64,000 bases of DNA, taken from contig NZ_JACHEM010000011.1 in the NCBI RefSeq assembly GCF_014207445.1, positions 186,001-250,000 of the forward strand. The letters are read 5' to 3'. The stretch's first letter is position 1, and each line of letters starts with the position of its first letter. A program made the translations under genes and the position numbers. A model generated the notes under the pieces. The model was not told the DNA's origin. It did no database searches and saw only the letters and a program-made list of their open reading frames with translations. The stretch is from Streptomyces candidus. GTDB lineage: Bacteria > Actinomycetota > Actinomycetes > Streptomycetales > Streptomycetaceae. Positions 24,739 to 35,875 of this stretch are shown in pieces.

Positions 24739-24822
24739 ATGGCCGACCTGGCCTTCGTCGCCACCACGATCGCGGTCTTCGCGCTGGTGGCTCTCATCGC
24801 CAAGGGGGTGACGAAGCTGTGA
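24739..24822 (+). CDS. 27-residue single-TM micro-protein preceding kdpF
   Basis: Sequence MADLAFVATTIAVFALVALI, then AKGVTKL: one TM helix with a basic C-terminus (positive-inside would put the C-terminus in the cytoplasm). CAGGAG sits 7 nt before the ATG, and its TGA overlaps the kdpF GTG (GTGA). The hydrophobic composition and perfect coupling argue for a real gene. It may be a second KdpF-like accessory peptide stabilising the pump; KdpF itself is the next ORF. Confidence 0.6.
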   Translation: MADLAFVATTIAVFALVALIAKGVTKL

Positions 24823-24908
24823 CCGCCGAGAACGTCGTCGGCCTCGTCGTGGCCGTCGCCCTGGTGGGATATCTGATCCTCGCCCTCGTGTACCCGGAGA
24901 GGTTCTGA
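24819..24908 (+). CDS. kdpF: KdpF, small subunit of K+-transporting ATPase
   Basis: A 29-residue peptide, MTAENVVGLVVAVALVGYLI then LALVYPERF. This is the standard KdpF layout: one TM helix ending in YPE(R/K)F. It stabilises the KdpABC complex. GTG start overlaps the preceding TGA; kdpA starts 8 nt after its stop. Confidence 0.88.
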   Translation: MTAENVVGLVVAVALVGYLILALVYPERF

Positions 24909-24915
24909 GCCCGAC

Positions 24916-26622
24916 ATGTCTCCCGTCCTCGCCGGAGTGCTCCAGTTCCTGGCGCTGCTGGCCGCCCTGGCCCTGGCGTACCGTCCCCTCGGCGATTACA
25001 TGGCCCGCGTCTACTGCTCGTCCCGGCACCTGTGGGTCGAGAAGTGGATCTACCGGGCGGTGGGCGCCGACCCGTCTGCGGAAATGCGCTGGCCCGCCTA
25101 CCTGCGCGGCGTCCTCGCCTTCTCTCTGGCCGGCGTGCTGTTCCTCTACCTGCTCCAGCGGGTGCAGGGGGTGTTGCCCGGCTCGCCGGGCTTCGCCCCG
25201 ATCGACCCGGACCAGGCCTTCAACACCGCCGCGTCCTTCGTGACGAACACCAACTGGCAGTCGTACGCGGGCGAACAGGCCATGGGCCGGCTCGTGCAGA
25301 CCTGCGGGCTGGCGGTGCAGAACTTCGTGTCCGCCGCCGTGGGCATGGCCGTCGCGGTCGCGCTCGTACGCGGCTTCGCCGCCCGTCCGGGGACACGCGG
25401 TTGCGCCCGTACCGGGGAGGCCCCGTCGCACACCGGCCCACTCGGAAACTTCTGGGCCGACCTGGTGCGCGGCGTCGTCCGCATCCTGATCCCGCTCTCG
25501 GTCCTCGGCGCGCTCGTCCTGGTCGCCTGCGGAGCCCTCCAGAACTTCTCGGGTCTCCACGAGGTCGGCCAGTTCGGCGGCGGCGTCCAGCAGTGGCACG
25601 GCGGCGCCGTGGCCTCCCAGGAGGCCATCAAGGAACTGGGCACCAACGGCGGCGGCTACTACAACGCCAACTCCGCCCACCCCTACGAGAACCCCAACGG
25701 CCTGTCCAACCTCTTCGAAATCTTCCTGATCCTCCTCATCCCCTTCGCGCTGACCCGCACCTTCGGGAGGATGACCGGCTCGGTCCGACAGGGCTACGCG
25801 ATCCTCGCCGCCATGGCGACGATCTGGACCGTCTTCACCGCCCTGATGATGTGGACCGAGTTCGCCCACCACGGACCGGCGTTCGAGGCGGCCGGCGGTG
25901 CGACGGAGGGCAAGGAGACCCGCTTCGGGATCGCCGGATCGGCGATCTTCTCGGTGGCCACCACGCTCACCTCCACCGGGGCCGTGAACTCCTTCCACTC
26001 CTCCTACACCGGTCTCGGCGGCGGCCTCGATCTGCTGGGCATGCAGCTCGGCGAGGTGGCCCCCGGCGGCGTCGGTTCCGGACTGTACGGAATGCTGGTC
26101 ATGGCGATCGTGGCGGTGTTCCTCGCCGGACTGATGGTCGGCCGCACCCCCGAGTACCTGGGCAAAAAGATCGGTACCCGGCAGATCAAGTTCGCCGCCT
26201 GCTACTTCCTGATCACTCCGGCGCTGGTGCTCGGGTTCACGGCAGCGGCCGTGGCGCTGCCGACGCCCGGCGGCTCGACGCTGAACCCGGGCCCGCACGG
26301 CTTCTCCGAGATCCTGTACGCCTACACCTCGGGCGCCAACAACAACGGCAGCGCGTTCGGCGGGCTGAGCGCGGACACCGAATGGTTCAACACCACCCTC
26401 GGCATCGCGATGATGCTGGGCCGCTTCCTGCCGATGGTGTTCGTCCTCGCCCTGGCCGGCTCCCTGGCCGGGCAGGGCCCCGTACCGCAGACGGCGGGCA
26501 CGCTCCGTACGCACAAGCCGCTGTTCACCGGCCTCCTGGTCGGCACCGTCATGATCGTCACCGGTCTCACCTACTTCCCCGCGCTCGCGCTGGGACCGCT
26601 TGCCGAAGGGCTCGCCTCATGA
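24916..26622 (+). CDS. kdpA: KdpA, K+-channel-like subunit
   Basis: A 568-residue, ~10-TM protein of the SKT channel superfamily. The selectivity-filter loops are visible: SFVTNTNWQSY, LGTNGGGYYNANSAHPYENP, TTLTSTGAVNSFHSSYTG and SGANNNGSAFGGL. K+ enters here and is passed to KdpB. A ~15-residue hydrophilic insert at ~155-170 is typical of actinobacterial forms. Its stop overlaps the kdpB start (ATGA). Confidence 0.96.
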   Translation: MSPVLAGVLQFLALLAALALAYRPLGDYMARVYCSSRHLWVEKWIYRAVGADPSAEMRWPAYLRGVLAFSLAGVLFLYLLQRVQGVLPGSPGFAPIDPDQAFNTAASFVTNTNWQSYAGEQAMGRLVQTCGLAVQNFVSAAVGMAVAVALVRGFAARPGTRGCARTGEAPSHTGPLGNFWADLVRGVVRILIPLSVLGALVLVACGALQNFSGLHEVGQFGGGVQQWHGGAVASQEAIKELGTNGGGYYNANSAHPYENPNGLSNLFEIFLILLIPFALTRTFGRMTGSVRQGYAILAAMATIWTVFTALMMWTEFAHHGPAFEAAGGATEGKETRFGIAGSAIFSVATTLTSTGAVNSFHSSYTGLGGGLDLLGMQLGEVAPGGVGSGLYGMLVMAIVAVFLAGLMVGRTPEYLGKKIGTRQIKFAACYFLITPALVLGFTAAAVALPTPGGSTLNPGPHGFSEILYAYTSGANNNGSAFGGLSADTEWFNTTLGIAMMLGRFLPMVFVLALAGSLAGQGPVPQTAGTLRTHKPLFTGLLVGTVMIVTGLTYFPALALGPLAEGLAS

Positions 26623-28745
26623 GCACTCCCACCGTGACCCCTCCGCGCACGGAGACCGGGGCCTCGCACTCCGACGCACCCGCCGGTCACCGGCCCGGCG
26701 GCGGAACGGGCCGGATCGGCGGGGGTCTGTTCGACCCCCGGCAGCTCCTCACGTCGTTCCCCGACGCGGTGCGCAAGCTCGACCCCCGGGTGATGGCCAA
26801 GTCGCCGGTGATGTTCGTCGTCGAGATCGGATCCGTACTGACCACGGTGCTCGCCGTCCTGAACCCCGGCGACTGGTTCGGCTGGGCGATCGCCGCCTGG
26901 CTGTGGCTGACGACGCTCTTCGCCAACCTGGCGGAGGCCGTCGCCGAGGGCCGCGGCAAGGCGCAGGCCGCCACGCTGCGCAGGACCAGGACGGACACGG
27001 TCGCGCGCCGGATCACCGGCCCGGACGAGGAACGCATCGCGGGTACGGAGCTGCGCGTCGGCGACCTCGTGGTGTGCGAGGCGGGGGACGTCGTCCCCGG
27101 CGACGGCGACGTCGTGGACGGCGTCGCCTCGGTCGACGAGTCGGCGATCACGGGCGAATCGGCGCCGGTGATACGGGAGTCGGGCGGCGACCGGAGCGCG
27201 GTCACCGGCGGTACGAAGGTGCTCTCCGACCGCATCGTCGTCAGGATCACGGCCGAGCCGGGCGCCACCTTCATCGACCGGATGATCAGCCTGGTCGAGG
27301 GTGCGGCCCGGCAGAGGACGCCCAACGAGATCGCGCTGAACATCCTTCTCGCCTCCCTCACCGTCGTCTTCCTGCTGGCCGTCGTCACCCTCCAGCCGTT
27401 CGCGACGTACGCGGGCGCCCCGCAGTCGATGGTGGTGCTGGTCGCCCTGCTCGTCTGCCTGATCCCCACCACCATCGGCGCGCTGCTCTCCGCGATAGGC
27501 ATCGCGGGCATGGACCGCCTCGTCCAGCGCAATGTGCTCGCCGTGTCCGGCCGGGCGGTGGAGGCCGCGGGCGACGTGTCGACGCTGCTGCTCGACAAGA
27601 CCGGCACGATCACGCTGGGCAACCGGCAGGCGGTGGAGTTCCTCCCGGTACGAGGGGTGGCGGAGAACGAACTGGCCGACGCCGCCCAGCTGTCATCACT
27701 CGCCGACGAGACCCCCGAAGGCCGCTCCGTCGTCGTCCTGGCGAAGGAGCGGTACGGGCTGCGCGAACGCCACCAGGGCGAGTTGACGCACGCCGAGTGG
27801 GTGGCGTTCACCGCGCAGACCCGGATGTCGGGCGTGGACACGACGGACGGGCACAAGGTGCGCAAGGGCGCGACCGGATCCGTCGCCGCCTGGGTGCACG
27901 AGCGGGGCGGCAGCGTCTGCGAGGACGTCCGGACGCTCACCGACCGGATCTCCGCAGCCGGCGGCACCCCACTGCTGGTCGCCGAGGAGAACCGGGGCAC
28001 AGCCCGCGTCCTCGGCGTCATCCACCTCAAGGACGTCGTCAAGGAGGGCATGCGCGAGCGGTTCGAGGAACTGCGCAGGATGGGCATCAGAACGGTCATG
28101 ATCACGGGGGACAACCCGCTGACCGCGAAGGCCATCGCCGACGAGGCGGGCGTGGACGACTTCCTCGCCGAGGCCACGCCCGAGGACAAGATGGCGCTGA
28201 TCCGAAGGGAACAGGCCGACGGCACACTGGTCGCGATGACCGGCGACGGCACGAACGACGCGCCCGCCCTCGCCCAGGCGGACGTCGGCGTCGCCATGAA
28301 CACCGGCACCTCCGCCGCCAAGGAGGCCGGGAACATGGTCGACCTCGACTCCGACCCCACCAAGCTGATCGAGATCGTCGGGATCGGCAAGCAACTCCTC
28401 ATCACCCGAGGCGCGCTGACCACCTTCTCGATCGCCAACGACGTCGCGAAGTACTTCGCGATCATCCCGGCCATGTTCGCGGTGGCACACCCCGGACTCG
28501 ACAAGCTCAACATCATGGACCTGCACTCCCCGCAGTCGGCGATCCTCGCCGCGGTGATCTTCAACGCGCTGGTCATCGTCGCGCTGGTCCCGCTCGCCCT
28601 CAGGGGCGTCCGCTACCGGCCGATGAGCGCGGACCGGATGCTGCGGCGCAACCTCGGGCTCTACGGGCTCGGCGGGCTCATCGCCCCCTTCCTCGGCATC
28701 AAGGCCATCGACCTCCTGCTCTCCCTCATCCCCGGAAACGGCTGA
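26619..28745 (+). CDS. kdpB: KdpB, P-type ATPase subunit
   Basis: A 708-residue type IA P-type ATPase. Actuator motif SAITGESAPV; phosphorylation site LLLDKTGTITLGN (Asp phosphorylated); N-domain KGATGSVAAWV; hinge MTGDGTNDAPALAQADVG. The intramembrane proline motif is CLIPTTIGALLSAIGIAGMD. The first ~40 residues are a Pro/Gly-rich cytoplasmic tail. It hydrolyses ATP to drive K+ uptake with KdpA and KdpC at the membrane. Confidence 0.97.
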   Translation: MSTPTVTPPRTETGASHSDAPAGHRPGGGTGRIGGGLFDPRQLLTSFPDAVRKLDPRVMAKSPVMFVVEIGSVLTTVLAVLNPGDWFGWAIAAWLWLTTLFANLAEAVAEGRGKAQAATLRRTRTDTVARRITGPDEERIAGTELRVGDLVVCEAGDVVPGDGDVVDGVASVDESAITGESAPVIRESGGDRSAVTGGTKVLSDRIVVRITAEPGATFIDRMISLVEGAARQRTPNEIALNILLASLTVVFLLAVVTLQPFATYAGAPQSMVVLVALLVCLIPTTIGALLSAIGIAGMDRLVQRNVLAVSGRAVEAAGDVSTLLLDKTGTITLGNRQAVEFLPVRGVAENELADAAQLSSLADETPEGRSVVVLAKERYGLRERHQGELTHAEWVAFTAQTRMSGVDTTDGHKVRKGATGSVAAWVHERGGSVCEDVRTLTDRISAAGGTPLLVAEENRGTARVLGVIHLKDVVKEGMRERFEELRRMGIRTVMITGDNPLTAKAIADEAGVDDFLAEATPEDKMALIRREQADGTLVAMTGDGTNDAPALAQADVGVAMNTGTSAAKEAGNMVDLDSDPTKLIEIVGIGKQLLITRGALTTFSIANDVAKYFAIIPAMFAVAHPGLDKLNIMDLHSPQSAILAAVIFNALVIVALVPLALRGVRYRPMSADRMLRRNLGLYGLGGLIAPFLGIKAIDLLLSLIPGNG

Positions 28746-28751
28746 TTCCCG

Positions 28752-29441
28752 ATGACCCACTCCCACCACGTGGCCGCGCGCACCGCCCGGCAGCTCGGCG
28801 CCGGACTCCGCGCCCTGATCGCCCTGACCGTCCTGTGCGGCGTGCTCTATCCGCTCGCCGTCACCGGCATCGCCCAGGCCGCCTTCCCGGGCCGGGCCAA
28901 CGGCTCGCAGCTCACGGACGCCGGCGGCAGGGTCGTCGGCTCCGAGTTGATCGGCCAGCGCTTCGACCTGCCGAAGAAGAACCCGGACGACCCCGAGGAG
29001 ACACCGGTCCCGGACCTGCGGTGGTTCCAGCCCCGCCCCTCGGCGGGCCTCACGACCCACGGCGCCGATCCCCGGTACGCGCTGCTCGTGTCCGGCGCAA
29101 CCCACCTGTCGGGCGACAACGAGGTGCTGCTGCGGGCCGTCCGGGACGCCAAGGCCGCGGTGATCGAGGACAACACGGCCGCCGGGTACCGGCCCACGGC
29201 CGCCGACGTCCCCGCCGAAGCCGTCACCTCCTCCGGCTCCGGACTGGACCCGCACATCCCTCCCGCGTACGCCGCCCTCCAGGTCCACCGGGTCGCGGAA
29301 CGCAACCACCTCGCCGTCGCCGAGGTCCGCGCACTGGTCGAAGCGCACACCGACGGCCGCATCCTCGGTTTCGTGGGCGAGCCCACGGTGAACGTGCTCT
29401 GGCTCAACGTCGCCCTCAAGGCGCTCCTCGGCACCCGCTGA
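28752..29441 (+). CDS. kdpC: KdpC, accessory subunit
   Basis: A 229-residue protein with one N-terminal TM helix (LIALTVLCGVLYPLAVTGIAQ) and a periplasmic domain (PGRANGSQLTD, GSELIGQRFD, WFQPRPSAG, SSGSGLDPHIPPAYAALQ, VNVLWLNVALKAL). The SSGSGLDPHIxPxxA block is the KdpC signature. It bridges and activates KdpA/B. Last gene of the operon; kdpD/kdpE do not follow. Confidence 0.95.
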   Translation: MTHSHHVAARTARQLGAGLRALIALTVLCGVLYPLAVTGIAQAAFPGRANGSQLTDAGGRVVGSELIGQRFDLPKKNPDDPEETPVPDLRWFQPRPSAGLTTHGADPRYALLVSGATHLSGDNEVLLRAVRDAKAAVIEDNTAAGYRPTAADVPAEAVTSSGSGLDPHIPPAYAALQVHRVAERNHLAVAEVRALVEAHTDGRILGFVGEPTVNVLWLNVALKALLGTR

Positions 29442-29470
29442 CGCGCTCCCCGGCGCGCACAGGGACCGGG

Positions 29471-29515
29471 GGAGCCGCCGAAGCGGCTCCGGGCGGACAC
29501 GTCCCCCGGAGCCGC
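29471..29515. terminator. Overlapping alternative hairpins after kdpC
   Basis: Hairpin 1: GGAGCCGC-CGAA-GCGGCTCC (29471-29490). Hairpin 2: GCGGCTCCGGG / CCCGGAGCCGC (29483-29493 with 29505-29515), an 11-bp stem. The two share 29483-29490, so only one can form at a time. They lie between convergent genes. Confidence 0.7.
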
Positions 29516-29539
29516 ACGTCCCGCGGGCGGGCCGGTGAC

Positions 29540-30085
29540 TCAGGAGTCCCCGAAGTCGATCTCCGCCGAGGCGACGATCCGGGCGCCCATGTTGCGCTCC
29601 ATCATGCGCAGCGCCGCGTCCGCGAGGTCCTCGTGGATGTGGGCGACGGCATCGTGCGGAACGGTGACCCGCAGATGGCGGATGTGGGCGTCCAGCGCCG
29701 AGTACAGGACGCACTGTTCGGTCACCTGCCCGCACATGATCACGTGGTCGATGCCCTGCTGGGAGAGGAGGTAGCCGAGCGGCGTCTCGTAGAAGATCGA
29801 ATGCCGGGCCTTGACGACGAACAGGGACGACTTGTCCGGGGCGAGGGGGCGTACGAGCGAGGCATGTGGTCCTGCGAGCGCGGTCTCCAGGATCTCGCCG
29901 TGGTGCGAGCGCCACTCGCCGAAGTTGTCGTTGGCGTAGATGACGGGGATCTCGTGACCGCGGGCGCGGTCGATGAGCTCCACGACGCTGGGGAGGGCCT
30001 TCTCCACGGAGGGGATCAGGAGGTGGGCATCCTCGTGCGTGTAGGTGTTGATCATGTCGATGACGATGAGAGCGGTCTTTCCCAT
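29540..30085 (-). CDS. Isochorismatase-like cysteine hydrolase
   Basis: A 181-residue protein. The family triad is visible: Asp in ALIVIDMINTYTHED, Lys in FVVKARHSIFYETPL, Cys in IMCGQVTEQCVLYSALDAHI (the second Cys is the nucleophile, preceded by the VTEQ cis-peptide-type loop). Members hydrolyse amides such as nicotinamide, N-carbamoyl compounds or ureas; the substrate is not predictable here. Single gene, divergent from the phytase gene. Confidence 0.88.
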   Translation of the reverse strand: MGKTALIVIDMINTYTHEDAHLLIPSVEKALPSVVELIDRARGHEIPVIYANDNFGEWRSHHGEILETALAGPHASLVRPLAPDKSSLFVVKARHSIFYETPLGYLLSQQGIDHVIMCGQVTEQCVLYSALDAHIRHLRVTVPHDAVAHIHEDLADAALRMMERNMGARIVASAEIDFGDS

Positions 30086-30207
30086 GCCTACTACCTTGCC
30101 GTTCCGTCGGAGTGCTTGCCTGTTCACGCCCCCTAGGCCTGCCGCCGCTCTGGGCCGCGGTCTGGTTCCGGTGCCCGTTTTCGGCCGGTCGAACACCGGA
30201 ACGCAAT

Positions 30208-30229
30208 GTTCACGCCGGGTCCACGAGAG
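30208..30229 (+). promoter_or_regulatory. Candidate PHO box upstream of phytase
   Basis: Two abutting 11-nt units, GTTCACGCCGG and GTCCACGAGAG, match the streptomycete PhoP direct-repeat unit G(G/T)TCAYYYR(G/C)G at 9/11 and 7/11 positions. They lie 85 bp before the phytase GTG. A lone GTTCACG also occurs at 30122. Confidence 0.4.
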
Positions 30230-30313
30230 AGGCCGTATATCCGCCGGTAACTCTTCACGGCCGGCGCGCAGTGTGCTCCCGTCACAGTTCCCGACCCCGA
30301 AGGAGCCCGTACG

Positions 30314-31687
30314 GTGATCACCTCCTCCGCCGAGCAGCCGGCCCAACCGCCCGCCGGACCCCGCCGCCGTGCGCGCACGGCGGCCGTCGCCCTCGCCGTC
30401 GCACTGGCCGCGCTCGCGACCGCCGCCCCCGCGCAGGCCGGGGCCACGCGACCGGCGCCGCACGCCCACCAGGCACTTCCCGCGCTGACACCGCGCGCCG
30501 AGACGCCCCCGCTGTACGACGACGAGGCGGGCGGCAACGCGGACGCCGACGACCCGGCGATCTGGCGCAACGCCGCCGACCCGGGCCGCAGCCTGGTGGT
30601 GGCCACCGCCAAGGAGGGCGGACTGCGGGTGTACGACCTGGACGCCCGCCAGGTCCAGTCCGTCGCCGCACCGTCGGGCCCGGCCCCGGGCGACGCGCCG
30701 GGCCGCTTCAACAACGTCGACCTCGTGCAGGGCCTCGCGCTGCCCTCCGGACCCGCCGACCTCGCCGTCACCAGCGACCGCGGCAACGACCGGTTGCGCT
30801 TCTACCGCATCGACGGCAGCGCGAAGGCCCGCCGGGCGAACGCCCCGCTCACGGACGTCACGGACCCGGCCGCGCCCCCCGTCTTCTCCGCCTCGCAACA
30901 GGAGATCAACGACCAGCGCACCGCATACGGGCTCGCCACCTGGACCGACCGCACCACCAAGCGCTCGTACGCCCTGGTCAGCCGGCGCGAGACGACCCGC
31001 GTCGCGCTCCTCGAACTCCTCCCCGCGGCGAACGGCACCGTCGGCTACCGCAAGGTCCGCACCCTTGACCTGCCCTCCGCCTTCCGGCTGCCGAACGGCA
31101 GGACCTGGACCCCGTGCGGCGAGCCCGGCGAGCTGCCCCAGGTCGAGGGCATGGTCGTCGACCCCGCCGACGGCACCCTGTACGCGGGCCAGGAGGACGT
31201 CGGCATCTGGCGGCTGCGCGCCGACCTCACCTCGAAGCCCGAACTCATCGACAGAGTGCGGGAGTACGGGGTGCCCGGCACCTACGACGAGGGAACCGAG
31301 GAGTGCGTGCCCGGCGCCGACCCGGGCTACGGCGGCAGCCGCCTCACCGCCGACGTCGAGGGCCTCGCCCTGATCACCGAGGCCGACGGGGACGGCTACC
31401 TCCTCGCCTCCAGCCAGGGCGACAACACCTTCGCCGCGTACGACCGCGAGAAGAGCGACGACAACGAGTACGAGGGCGGCTTCCGCGTCACGGCGGCCTC
31501 CGCCACCCTCGACGGCTCCGAGGAGTGCGACGGCGCCGCGGCGCTGAACGCCCCGCTCGGCCCGCAGTACCCGCGGGGCCTGCTCGTCGTCCAGGACGGC
31601 GACGACACCCCGCAGGCCGGCGGGCGCGAGGCCACCGGGTTCAAGTTCGTCGACCTGGGCCGCGTGCTCGACGCGCTGGACGACTGA
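30314..31687 (+). CDS. Secreted beta-propeller phytase
   Basis: A 457-residue protein with a Sec-type signal (RRRARTAAVALAVALAALAT, cleavage near AQAGA). The phytase/BPP domain shows the Ca2+- and phosphate-site motifs DADDPAIWRN, VVATAKEGGLRVYDL, NNVDLVQG, VTSDRGNDRLRFY, LPQVEGMVVDP, GQEDVGIWRL, DVEGLALI and YLLASSQGDNTFAAYDR. It releases phosphate from phytate outside the cell. A candidate PHO box upstream fits phosphate-starvation control. GTG start with AAGGAG. Confidence 0.92.
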   Translation: MITSSAEQPAQPPAGPRRRARTAAVALAVALAALATAAPAQAGATRPAPHAHQALPALTPRAETPPLYDDEAGGNADADDPAIWRNAADPGRSLVVATAKEGGLRVYDLDARQVQSVAAPSGPAPGDAPGRFNNVDLVQGLALPSGPADLAVTSDRGNDRLRFYRIDGSAKARRANAPLTDVTDPAAPPVFSASQQEINDQRTAYGLATWTDRTTKRSYALVSRRETTRVALLELLPAANGTVGYRKVRTLDLPSAFRLPNGRTWTPCGEPGELPQVEGMVVDPADGTLYAGQEDVGIWRLRADLTSKPELIDRVREYGVPGTYDEGTEECVPGADPGYGGSRLTADVEGLALITEADGDGYLLASSQGDNTFAAYDREKSDDNEYEGGFRVTAASATLDGSEECDGAAALNAPLGPQYPRGLLVVQDGDDTPQAGGREATGFKFVDLGRVLDALDD

Positions 31688-31695
31688 GCCCGTCG

Positions 31696-31734
31696 TGTTC
31701 GGGGGCTACGGTTTGCGCCCCACGCCCCCGAACA
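31696..31734. terminator. Stem-loop between phytase and methyltransferase
   Basis: TGTTCGGGGGC / GCCCCCGAACA, an 11-bp perfect stem with a 17-nt loop. The right arm lies inside the last codons of the convergent methyltransferase gene. Confidence 0.65.
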
Positions 31735-32497
31735 TCGCCACCTCGGCGGGCGGCCCGTCCCCCGGCCCGCCCTCCGCGCGCCAGCGCGAGCACGACACCA
31801 CACCCGGCGCCAGGAGTTCCAGCCCGTCGAAGTAGCGGGCCACCTGCTGCGGGGTGCGCTGGGTGAGCCTCGGGGTGCCGTTCTCGTTCCAGAACGCCAC
31901 GGCGGCGTCCACGTCCGGCATGGCCGCACTGGTGATGGTGTGCGAGAGGACGAGGTGACTGCCGGCGGGCAGGGCGTCCATGAGGCGCCGGACGATGCCG
32001 TACGACTCCTCCTCGTCCTCGATGAAGATGACCACGCCCAGGAGCATCAGGGCGACGGGCCGCGACAGGTCCAGGGTCTTCGCGGCGTGGGCGAGGACGG
32101 CGTCGACGTCGCGCAGGTCCGCGTCCGCGTAGGCGGTGTGCCCCTCGGGGGTGCTGGTGAGCAGGGCCTGGGCGTGGGTCAGCACGATGGGGTCGTTGTC
32201 GACGTAGGCGACGCGGACGTCCGGGGCGATGCGCTGGGCGACCTCGTGGGTGTTGCCGGCGCTGGGGAGCCCGGTGCCCACGTCCAGGAACTGGCGGATG
32301 CCGCAGTCCGCGGTGAGGTGGCGCACCGAACGGCCGAGGAACTCCCGGTCGGCCCGCGCGTAGTCTCCGATACCGGGGTGCAGTCGCCGGATCTGATCGC
32401 CGGCGGCGCGGTCGACCGGGTAGTTGTCCTTGCCGCCGAGCCAGTAGTTCCAGATGCGCGCGGTGTGCGCGCGGGTGGTGTCGATCCTGGTGTGCAC
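31706..32497 (-). CDS. SAM-dependent methyltransferase (DUF574/PF04672 type)
   Basis: A 263-residue protein. N-terminal TTRAHTARIWNYWLGGKDNYPVDR is diagnostic of the actinobacterial PF04672 group. The SAM site follows: FLDVGTGLPSAGNTHEVAQ, then AYVDNDPIVLTHAQAL and ADLRD. The C-terminal AMFGGVGRKP is typical. The family is greatly expanded in streptomycetes and mostly uncharacterised; the acceptor is unknown. GTG start (HTRID follows). Confidence 0.9.
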   Translation of the reverse strand: MHTRIDTTRAHTARIWNYWLGGKDNYPVDRAAGDQIRRLHPGIGDYARADREFLGRSVRHLTADCGIRQFLDVGTGLPSAGNTHEVAQRIAPDVRVAYVDNDPIVLTHAQALLTSTPEGHTAYADADLRDVDAVLAHAAKTLDLSRPVALMLLGVVIFIEDEEESYGIVRRLMDALPAGSHLVLSHTITSAAMPDVDAAVAFWNENGTPRLTQRTPQQVARYFDGLELLAPGVVSCSRWRAEGGPGDGPPAEVAMFGGVGRKP

Positions 32498-32650
32498 GGG
32501 ACTCCTGTCGCAGGTGCGGGCGTACGGCGGACGCGGGACCCGGGGCGGGACGTTCCGCTCCCTTCCCCGTGCGCGTGCGCAACGGGGCGGACCCCGATGC
32601 CCCGGGACCCGCCGCCCGCGGTGAGCGCCCAGGCCCCGCGAGGGGGACAG

Positions 32651-33634
32651 CTACCCCTCGAACGCCCCCAGGATTCGTTCAGCGGCCATCGTCGCCGTCA
32701 ACCCGCCCTCCCGCAAGGCCCGTTCGACATCCGGGGTGATCCGCCGCACCTCCGGGTGCGCGTACAGCCGCCCCAGCAGCTCGTCGCGGACCATCGCCCA
32801 CGCCCAGTCCACCTGCTGCCCCGCCCGCTTGGCGGCCAGCCTGCCGGACGTGTCCAGCAGCGTGCGGTGCTGCTCCAGCCGGTCCCACACGGCGTCCAGT
32901 CCCGCGGACTCGCGCGCACTGCAACTCAGCACCGGGGGAGTCCACGCCGCGTCGACCGGGTGCATCAGCCGCAACGCCCCCGAGAGCTCCCGGGCGGCGG
33001 ACCTGGCGTCCCGCTCGTGCGGTCCGTCGGCCTTGTTGACGGCGACGACGTCCGCGAGTTCGAGGACCCCCTTCTTGATCCCCTGCAGCTGGTCACCGGT
33101 GCGGGCCAGCGTCAGCAGCAGGAAGGAGTCCACCATCGCGGCCACGGCCGTCTCCGACTGCCCGACGCCCACCGTCTCCACCAGCACCACGTCGTACCCG
33201 GCGGCCTCCACCACGACCATCGCCTCGCGTGTCGCCCGCGCCACCCCGCCCAGCGTGCCCGCCGAGGGCGACGGCCGTACGAAAGCGGCGGGATCGACCG
33301 CCAGCCGTTCCATCCGGGTCTTGTCGCCCAGGATGGAGCCTCCCGTCCTGCTCGACGACGGGTCGACGGCGAGCACCGCCACCCGGTGCCCGAGCCCGGT
33401 CAGCATCGTCCCGAAGGCGTCGATGAACGTCGACTTGCCGACACCGGGAACCCCGCTGATGCCGATCCGGCGCGCGGACCCCGAGTGCGGCAGCAGCTCC
33501 CTCAGCAGCTTCTGGGCCAGAGCGCGATGGTCGGCCCGGGACGACTCGACGAGGGTGATCGCGCGGGCCACGAAGGCCCGCTTCCCGTCGAGGACGCCCT
33601 TGACGTACGCCTCGATGTCGATCCTCGGCGGCAT
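32651..33634 (-). CDS. meaB: MeaB, methylmalonyl-CoA mutase-associated GTPase
   Basis: A 327-residue G3E GTPase. Walker A ISGVPGVGKSTFIDAFG; Mg/switch DPSSSRTGGSILGDKTRM; VETVGVGQSE as switch II (the E-T-V-G-V-G-Q signature of MeaB/ArgK); guanine-specificity VNKADG. It loads and protects adenosylcobalamin on the mutase, preventing inactivation. It sits 6 nt after mutB, so it is the third gene of a mutA-mutB-meaB operon. Confidence 0.95.
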   Translation of the reverse strand: MPPRIDIEAYVKGVLDGKRAFVARAITLVESSRADHRALAQKLLRELLPHSGSARRIGISGVPGVGKSTFIDAFGTMLTGLGHRVAVLAVDPSSSRTGGSILGDKTRMERLAVDPAAFVRPSPSAGTLGGVARATREAMVVVEAAGYDVVLVETVGVGQSETAVAAMVDSFLLLTLARTGDQLQGIKKGVLELADVVAVNKADGPHERDARSAARELSGALRLMHPVDAAWTPPVLSCSARESAGLDAVWDRLEQHRTLLDTSGRLAAKRAGQQVDWAWAMVRDELLGRLYAHPEVRRITPDVERALREGGLTATMAAERILGAFEG

Positions 33635-33640
33635 CCGGCC

Positions 33641-35874
<2,234 letters not shown>

Positions 35875-35875
<1 letters not shown>

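Noticed and set aside
25032..28745. A 1237-codon frame fusing a kdpA-overlapping segment with KdpB
   Set aside because: The first ~530 codons are an Arg/Pro-rich shadow of kdpA. KdpB begins at 26619, with ATGA overlap to kdpA.
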